Assembly (NCBI GenBank): GCA_029880065.1
Contig: JAOUPD010000032.1
Location: forward strand, 1-11,299
DNA: 11,299 bases
Direction: 5' to 3'
Source: Hadesarchaea archaeon
Lineage (GTDB): Archaea > Hadarchaeota > Hadarchaeia > Hadarchaeales > Hadarchaeaceae
Position numbers and translations under genes: made by a program. This document shows, piece by piece, positions 6,547-11,299 of the stretch. Below the pieces are notes generated by a model. It had not been told where the DNA came from, did not search any database, and saw only the letters and a list, made by a program, of their open reading frames with translations. Numbering within the stretch: the stretch's first letter is position 1; each line of letters starts with the position of its first letter.

Positions 6547-6570
6547 GAACTATCTTTAAAGGGGCTGACT

Positions 6571-7293
6571 ATGGAATTCAAAGGACTACAAAAAATTTCT
6601 CTACTCGACTACCCCGGAAAAATCGCCGCCATTGTATTTGTCGGGGGATGCAATTTCAGATGTCCTTTCTGTTACAACCGAGACCTAGTTTTGAACCACC
6701 AAGCTTTGCCGCCCATACCCGAGGAAGAAGTTTTGGAATATTTGGAGAAAAATAAGGATTGGTTGGACGGATTAGAGGTAACCGGCGGAGAGCCGACCAT
6801 TCACCCAGAGCTACCGAGTTTTCTGGAAAAAGTGAAAAAGTTGGGATACAGCGTCAAGCTCGACACGAACGGCTCGAACCCGAAAATGCTGGCGGAGCTG
6901 CTCGAAAAACACCTCGTTGATTACGTCGCGATGGATGTGAAAGCACCTCTCGTTGAAGACAAGTACCAAGCGGCAATCGGTATCCAAGCAAACGGGGCAC
7001 TGGAAGAGGTTAAAAAAAGCATCGAGTTGCTCCGAAGTTCAAACGGATTCAATTACGAGTTCAGGACCACGGTGGTGCCAGGGCTCACAAGCAAAGACGA
7101 TATCACGCTCATCACCCAGCAGATAAAAAACGCGAAAAAATATTGCCTCCAGCAGTTCAAGTCCAACAGTTCCCATGTGGATGAGAAATATTCTAACATT
7201 GCGCCTTGCCCGCTCGGATTTCTTCAGGAACTTCAGAAGCAAATCGCCCCCAATTTCCAGGCATGTAAAGTGAGAGGTGCGAGATCAACATGA
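6571..7293 (+). CDS. nrdG: Anaerobic ribonucleotide reductase activating enzyme (radical SAM)
   Basis: Radical SAM activase that uses a [4Fe-4S] cluster and S-adenosylmethionine to install the glycyl radical on NrdD. The 240 residues begin with FKGLQKISLLDYPGKIAA, the signature start of the longer NrdG2-type activases. The cluster motif CNFRCPFC gives C27, C31 and C34, and the SAM-binding TGGEPT lies at 71-76. Later family blocks are VKLDTNGSNP and YVAMDVKAPL. The family usually has CxxCHN; here it reads CPFCYN, a mild change. The start is the ATG at 6571, with GGGG six bases before it. It is first in the nrd operon behind the twin-operator promoter, and its stop overlaps the next ORF as ATGA. 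The end (CKVRGARST) contains one extra cysteine. Confidence 0.93.
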   Translation: MEFKGLQKISLLDYPGKIAAIVFVGGCNFRCPFCYNRDLVLNHQALPPIPEEEVLEYLEKNKDWLDGLEVTGGEPTIHPELPSFLEKVKKLGYSVKLDTNGSNPKMLAELLEKHLVDYVAMDVKAPLVEDKYQAAIGIQANGALEEVKKSIELLRSSNGFNYEFRTTVVPGLTSKDDITLITQQIKNAKKYCLQQFKSNSSHVDEKYSNIAPCPLGFLQELQKQIAPNFQACKVRGARST

Positions 7294-7544
7294 GCAAGAT
7301 TATCAAAAAGGTCGGCGAGCGAGAGAGGAGAATGGCGGTCAAGAGAGTTAGAAGATTGGCAGAGCTGCTGAAGCAAGATGATGCGAGGGAAGCGGTCGAA
7401 TTTGGCGATGGGAGAAAACACGATTTCTTGGATAAAGCAGGTTGTGCGAAGATTGACCCACTGCACAGAAGGGATCTCAATGTTTGCTTGCAGTGCGGAG
7501 AATTTGACAGATCGAACTTTGTTTGTAGAGTGTCGGGAGCGTAA
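7290..7544 (+). CDS. Small basic Cys-containing protein between nrdG and nrdD (unknown)
   Basis: I do not recognise this 84-residue ORF. It overlaps the nrdG stop as ATGA, has GAGGTG ten bases upstream and ends 14 bases before nrdD, so it looks like a true operon member. The first 30 residues are very basic and probably helical (MSKIIKKVGERERRMAVKRV). Four cysteines, C52, C66, C69 and C79, include CLQCG followed by nine residues and another Cys, suggesting metal or redox chemistry. Its first 16 residues resemble the NrdD start (MSKIIKKVGERERRMA against MSEIIKRVRKRDGRIA). The first 51 bases match nrdD at 35 positions by hand count, hinting at a partial duplication. It could be a redox or assembly partner of NrdD, a small regulator, or a remnant; nothing decides between these. 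Confidence 0.6.
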   Translation: MSKIIKKVGERERRMAVKRVRRLAELLKQDDAREAVEFGDGRKHDFLDKAGCAKIDPLHRRDLNVCLQCGEFDRSNFVCRVSGA

Positions 7545-7558
7545 GGTGGGAGTTCAGT

Positions 7559-9622
7559 ATGAGTGAAATTATCAAAAGAGTGCGGAAGCGTGACGGTAGG
7601 ATAGCGGACTTCGACCAAGCGCGAATCACAAATGCTATTTTCGCGGCTGCGGTCGAGGTCGGCGGAAAGAACAGGGAAATAGCGGAAAGGCTATCCGATG
7701 AAGTTGTGAAAATTTTGGAGGAAAAATACGCGGACAAAATCCCGAACGTCGAGGACATACAAGACATGGTAGAAAAAGTTTTGATCGAGAAAGGCCATGC
7801 AAAGACCGCAAAGGCATACATCCTCTACCGAAAGCAGCACGAGGAGATGAGGAAGCTCAAATCCACGTTTCTCGAAGTTGAACACATAGTTGACGATTAT
7901 CTGGGTATGCAGGACTGGAGGGTCAAGGAGAACAGCAATGTGGGTTACTCACTTTCAGGCCTGCTGCTTCACATCGCTGGCTCGGTGATTGCGAACTACA
8001 CGCTCGACAGGGTCTACCCCATGGAGGTCGCGGATGCGCACGCTCACGGAGATTTCCACGTACACGACTTGGGTATGGGGATAACGGGCTACTGTGCGGG
8101 ATGGTCCCTGGGCCAGCTCTTGGCGGAAGGGTTTAACGGCGTCCCGAGCAAGGTCGCGTCTAGGCCTCCTGCGCATCTCGACACCGCTCTGCTCCAGATG
8201 GCGAACTTCATCGGGTCATTACAGAACGAGTGGGCCGGAGCACAGGCCTTCAATTCCGTCGATACCCTGCTCGCACCGTTCGTTCGCAAGGATGAGCTCG
8301 ACTACAGGAAGATAAAACAGGCGATGCAGACTTTCGTTTTCAACCTCAATATCGCCTCGCGCTGGGGCGGGCAGACGCCTTTCACGAACATCACGCTCGA
8401 CCTGACCGTCCCGGAGGACCTCGCGGGCCAGCACGTGACAATTGGCGGCAAGCTGGGCGAGAAAACTTACGAGGAATACACGGAAGAGATGGAGATGATA
8501 AATCGCGCGCTCATGGAAGTCATGATGGAAGGCGACATGAACGGGCGACCTTTCACCTTTCCAATTCCCACCTACAGCTTGACCAAGGACTTCGAGTGGG
8601 ACAACGGCGTTTCGTCGGCGCTGTTCGAGATGACCGCGAAGTACGGCCTGCCCTACTTCCAGAACTTTATCAATAGCGACCTGAGGCCGAGCGATGTTCG
8701 CAGTATGTGTTGTCATTTGATGCTCGACTTGGCGGAGTTGCGAAGAAATGTGACAGGCGGGCTCTTCGGCTCGGGCGACTCGACCGGCTCAGTGGGAGTC
8801 GTGACGATAAACATGCCCCGCCTTGGTTACCTTTCCAAGGGTGAGGACGAGTTTTTCGAGAAGCTCGGGTACATAATGGAGCTGGCGCGGATTTCACTGG
8901 AAGCAAAGCGCGACAGGGTGAAGAAAAACATGGAAAACGGCCTGCTGCCTTTCACCAAGCGCTACCTCGGCACTTTGAACAACCACTTTTCGACCATCGG
9001 GCTGGTGGGGATGAACGAGGCCTGCCTGAATTTGCTCGATTGCAGCATAGCCGCCGATGGGGGTAAAAAGTTCGCCGTCAAAACTCTCAAGTTCATGCTC
9101 GGACGCATCCAAACCTTCCAGAAGGAGACCGGCAACATCTACAACCTGGAAGCGACTCCGGCCGAGGGCGTGAGCTACAGGCTCGCGAAGATCGACAAGA
9201 AAAAGTATCCGGACATGATAACGGCCGGCGAGCGCGCACCCTACTACACGAATTCCACCCTCCTGCCCGTGAACAGCGGCCTCGACCTGATTTCGGCCCT
9301 GAAGCACCAGGAGGAGCTGCAGACGCTCTACACGGGAGGGACGGTCCACCACATTTTCCTCGGCGAGAGCCTCGAGGACGGGGAGAGCTGCATGAACCTC
9401 GTCCGCAAGGTCTCCCACAACACCCGGTTGCCCTACTTCACCGTGACGCCCACCTACACCATCTGCGACGACCACGGTTTCATCCCGGGGGAGTACCCGA
9501 AATGTCCTTCTTGCGGCAAGGTCACGGAGGTTTACTCTCGAGTTGTCGGTTACTTCAGGCCCGTGCGGAACTGGAACGTTGGGAAGCAGGAAGAATTTCG
9601 CCAGCGGATTGAGTATCATTAG
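7559..9622 (+). CDS. nrdD: Anaerobic (class III) ribonucleoside-triphosphate reductase
   Basis: Glycyl-radical enzyme that makes dNTPs without oxygen after activation by NrdG. The 687 residues begin with an ATP-cone allosteric domain (about 3-98; IIKRVRKRDGRIADFD), followed by the ten-stranded barrel. Seen blocks are GDFHVHDLGMGITGYCAGWSL (including C179), RWGGQTPFTNITLDL (268-282), RSMCCHLMLDLAELRR (381-396) and FGSGDSTGSVGVVTINMPRLGY (403-424). Near the C-terminus a zinc site is formed by C636, H639, C649 and C652. The radical loop YSRVVGYFRPVRNWNVGKQ follows, with Gly664 as the radical residue. The protein looks complete and active. The start is the ATG at 7559 behind GGTGGGAG. The electron donor (formate or a thiol redoxin) cannot be settled by eye. 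Its DNA is GC-rich, unlike the genes that follow. Confidence 0.97.
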   Translation: MSEIIKRVRKRDGRIADFDQARITNAIFAAAVEVGGKNREIAERLSDEVVKILEEKYADKIPNVEDIQDMVEKVLIEKGHAKTAKAYILYRKQHEEMRKLKSTFLEVEHIVDDYLGMQDWRVKENSNVGYSLSGLLLHIAGSVIANYTLDRVYPMEVADAHAHGDFHVHDLGMGITGYCAGWSLGQLLAEGFNGVPSKVASRPPAHLDTALLQMANFIGSLQNEWAGAQAFNSVDTLLAPFVRKDELDYRKIKQAMQTFVFNLNIASRWGGQTPFTNITLDLTVPEDLAGQHVTIGGKLGEKTYEEYTEEMEMINRALMEVMMEGDMNGRPFTFPIPTYSLTKDFEWDNGVSSALFEMTAKYGLPYFQNFINSDLRPSDVRSMCCHLMLDLAELRRNVTGGLFGSGDSTGSVGVVTINMPRLGYLSKGEDEFFEKLGYIMELARISLEAKRDRVKKNMENGLLPFTKRYLGTLNNHFSTIGLVGMNEACLNLLDCSIAADGGKKFAVKTLKFMLGRIQTFQKETGNIYNLEATPAEGVSYRLAKIDKKKYPDMITAGERAPYYTNSTLLPVNSGLDLISALKHQEELQTLYTGGTVHHIFLGESLEDGESCMNLVRKVSHNTRLPYFTVTPTYTICDDHGFIPGEYPKCPSCGKVTEVYSRVVGYFRPVRNWNVGKQEEFRQRIEYH

Positions 9623-9635
9623 GGGGTGATTATGG

Positions 9636-10526
9636 ATGGGCACGATAAGCAAACACATCGGTACTCATGAAAATCAAGTTCGATTTAGTCCCGACTATAA
9701 TGCCATAATGTGGATTTCTACTAAAGGAGTATCACAAAAGGATGAAAAAATAATTGTGGACATTATCCATGAGAAATTAAAGAAAAAACTTATTTTTATT
9801 GGTCATTGCTTTGGGCGATACGATTTGATTGCCGAATTTAAGGATAGTTCCGCCAGGGTGGCGTCTAATATTGTGTGCGAATTACAGGAAGAATTAGCAA
9901 AGAAATTGAGAACTAGACTTATGAGAACTAGACCTAAAATTGTGGACCCAATATGTTCATCTCTTACTTTGGGTAATAAAATGATTTTACCACGGATGAG
10001 AAAAAGAACAAGAATGAATTATTCATTAAGAACATACACCTTTCTCCGCCCCAAAAAAAGCACAGTAAATCTTAAGGAAATAATGTTAAAGATAGAACCT
10101 ATAATGGAACTATTTTGGACAACTTCTTCATATGCCTTTCTGCTTACTGCGAAGGGATCAAATTTTTCTGAGATATTTAGAAAAATACTTGATTTTAGGA
10201 GTAAAACCAAGCGTTGTTTTCGAGAAAGTTGCACTTATGTAGGTTTGGATTTCAAGATGAATGATAAGAAAATATCAAGGCCCATTCGAGCATTAACGTT
10301 TCTTAAGATGAGTAAAGGTTTCGGCGAATTTAGGCTAAAGAAAAACGAAGACGATAATTGGAACACACCAGAAAAAAGATTTGGATGGTCGGATATTTGT
10401 TTGGCCCCTAAAAACAAATATTCTCTGAGGGAGCTGAAAGACGCTATCATGAAGTTGAGAGAAGATCATAAAGGAGACCTCATCACCACATCCACGCTTT
10501 TGCTACCAAATGGAGGCGAAAAATGA
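9636..10526 (+). CDS. Protein with three tandem RAM-like (Lrp/AsnC sensor) domains, no HTH
   Basis: Not a family I can name. The 296 residues appear to hold three beta-alpha-beta-beta-alpha-beta units like the ligand-binding RAM domain of Lrp/AsnC proteins. Unit 1 (about 22-113) has IGHCFGRYDLIAEFKDSS, much like the RAM pattern GxYDLxxxV. Unit 2 (about 131-207) has YTFLRP, MELFWTTSSYAFLLTAKG and a second helix. Unit 3 (about 216-292) has RALTFLKMSKG, RFGWSDICLAPKN, SLRELKDAIMKLR and the end strand ITTSTLLLP. FGRYDL (59-64) and FGWSDI (249-254) line up as internal repeats. There is no N-terminal helix-turn-helix. A GGGGGTGA site at the nrdD stop supports the ATG at 9636, only 13 bases after nrdD, so co-transcription is possible. 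Arg codons are mostly AGA/AGG and the DNA is AT-rich. The domain reading is my inference. Confidence 0.65.
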   Translation: MGTISKHIGTHENQVRFSPDYNAIMWISTKGVSQKDEKIIVDIIHEKLKKKLIFIGHCFGRYDLIAEFKDSSARVASNIVCELQEELAKKLRTRLMRTRPKIVDPICSSLTLGNKMILPRMRKRTRMNYSLRTYTFLRPKKSTVNLKEIMLKIEPIMELFWTTSSYAFLLTAKGSNFSEIFRKILDFRSKTKRCFRESCTYVGLDFKMNDKKISRPIRALTFLKMSKGFGEFRLKKNEDDNWNTPEKRFGWSDICLAPKNKYSLRELKDAIMKLREDHKGDLITTSTLLLPNGGEK

Positions 10527-11299
10527 GAATAAAAGAAAAAATGAGTTTATGGGAAGCTACCCGAACTTTATGGATAAAATATTGCGGAATTGCTGACGAA
10601 TATAAAATGCTTAGGGACAGGTGGCTTTACCTACACAATAAGAAATCTTTGTCAACCCTTCCATATCTCAAAAGATCGACATTTGCTGAGTTAAATAGAT
10701 TAGTGGCTTCTCTAAGCAGAAAGTTCAGAGAGCTAGGGTTTCATAGAGATAGAATGGAAAATTTTGAAAGATATGGTGTACTTTTAAGGGATATGCGGGA
10801 TATAATTTTTTACTCTGGGGTATACACTAAAACAAAAGAAATGTTTTTTGATTTGGCCTCTTATGAAGGACTTCTTAAACTTGCATTTTTCCAAAGGACA
10901 GTATCTTCTGAAATTTCACACGTCGCATCTGGTGTGCCCCGTAGTCCAGAGCGAACAATAGGGAACGAACTTTTTTACTTGGCAGCTGATACAATTGGGC
11001 GGAAATACAATGAATGTCTTAAAATTGAAAGATCACGTTGGGACAGAATCATAACATTCGCTCCGCCTAAAGAAGCCCCAATGTTTTATGGTGCATTCTT
11101 TAGACCCTCAATATTTTTACCACTTTTTCACATCTCGATGTCTGAGGAACAAAAGTATTTTGTGGGGTCCTATCTCGTATTAGCCCATGAGTTTGCTCAC
11201 GCTGCAATCAACGACAATCGGAGGATTTCTGGGGCACTCGATCAGATAGCAATTCGTGCCGCAATTAAGACACAAAAATGTAAAAAATGCAAAATTGCT
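10523..11299 (+). CDS. HExxH putative zinc metallopeptidase (partial, runs off window)
   Basis: Translated by hand, this frame stays open for 259 codons from the ATG at 10523 to the window edge. It overlaps the preceding stop as ATGA and has GGAGG six bases upstream, so the pair is surely translated together. Residues 1-200 are mostly charged helical sequence I do not recognise (e.g. LWEATRTLWIKYCGIADEY, FERYGVLLRDMRDIIFY). At 218-230 comes LVLAHEFAHAAIN, a good fit to the zincin motif HExxH in a hydrophobic helix (H222, E223, H226). CKKC follows at 253-256, possibly the start of a zinc ribbon. The third zinc ligand is not certain and may lie beyond the edge. ImmA/IrrE-like or SprT-like proteases are alternatives, but the rest does not clearly match either. 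The DNA is AT-rich like its partner. Confidence 0.7.
   Translation, partial: MRIKEKMSLWEATRTLWIKYCGIADEYKMLRDRWLYLHNKKSLSTLPYLKRSTFAELNRLVASLSRKFRELGFHRDRMENFERYGVLLRDMRDIIFYSGVYTKTKEMFFDLASYEGLLKLAFFQRTVSSEISHVASGVPRSPERTIGNELFYLAADTIGRKYNECLKIERSRWDRIITFAPPKEAPMFYGAFFRPSIFLPLFHISMSEEQKYFVGSYLVLAHEFAHAAINDNRRISGALDQIAIRAAIKTQKCKKCKIA

Noticed and set aside
8219..8716. 165-residue minus-strand open frame inside nrdD
   Set aside because: Antisense to the conserved barrel of NrdD; no independent support.
8894..9658. 254-residue open frame antisense to the 3' half of nrdD
   Set aside because: It lies fully opposite a strongly conserved coding region in GC-rich DNA, where antisense frames stay open by codon bias. 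The translation shows no recognisable family and its start falls at the junction with the next gene.
10470..11299. SprT-type protease identity for the last gene, from HExxH followed by CxxC
   Set aside because: The third histidine and HG-x-x-F region expected in SprT are not seen after HEFAH, and the gene is cut, so only a general zincin call is made.

Overview
The window is archaeal. The left third encodes the exosome/SBDS/proteasome/RNase P cluster, a genomic arrangement found only in archaea. Bud32, an archaeal-type S15 and TATA-box promoters with GGAGG/GGTGA ribosome sites fit this. Gene order resembles euryarchaeal-type lineages, but Bud32 is not fused to Kae1 and two usual neighbours are absent, so an uncultured lineage is possible; I cannot assign it further. 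A complete class III (oxygen-sensitive, glycyl-radical) ribonucleotide reductase set points to an anaerobe.

Layout. (1) 1-3876, minus strand: pop5 (rnp2) - psmA - SBDS - rrp4 - rrp41 - rrp42, the last cut by the window edge. From psmA onward the genes abut or lie within a few bases. They link RNA 3'-end degradation (exosome), ribosome maturation (SBDS), tRNA 5' maturation (RNase P) and proteolysis (20S alpha). (2) 4056-5714, plus strand: bud32 - XTP/dITP pyrophosphatase - rps15, tightly packed. They serve tRNA t6A modification, nucleotide-pool cleaning and the 30S ribosome. A T-rich terminator follows at 5727-5739. (3) 5763-9622: a minus-strand winged-helix regulator is divergent from nrdG - small Cys-containing ORF - nrdD. 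The 94-base spacer between them holds two near-identical 17-bp palindromic operators (GTTAC-N7-GTAAC) on either side of one TATA box, so the regulator probably controls itself and the reductase operon. (4) 9636-11299, plus strand: two unrecognised genes in visibly AT-rich DNA. The first looks like three tandem Lrp/AsnC-type ligand-sensing (RAM-like) domains without a DNA-binding domain. The second overlaps it by four bases, runs off the window, and carries an HEFAH zinc-metallopeptidase motif.

The best candidates for something new are the twin-operator divergent nrd promoter with its two-part regulator, the small Cys protein inside the nrd operon, and the sensor-like/metallopeptidase-like pair at the right end. 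No tRNA, rRNA, CRISPR array, transposase or attachment site was seen. No gene-free stretch exceeds 300 bases.
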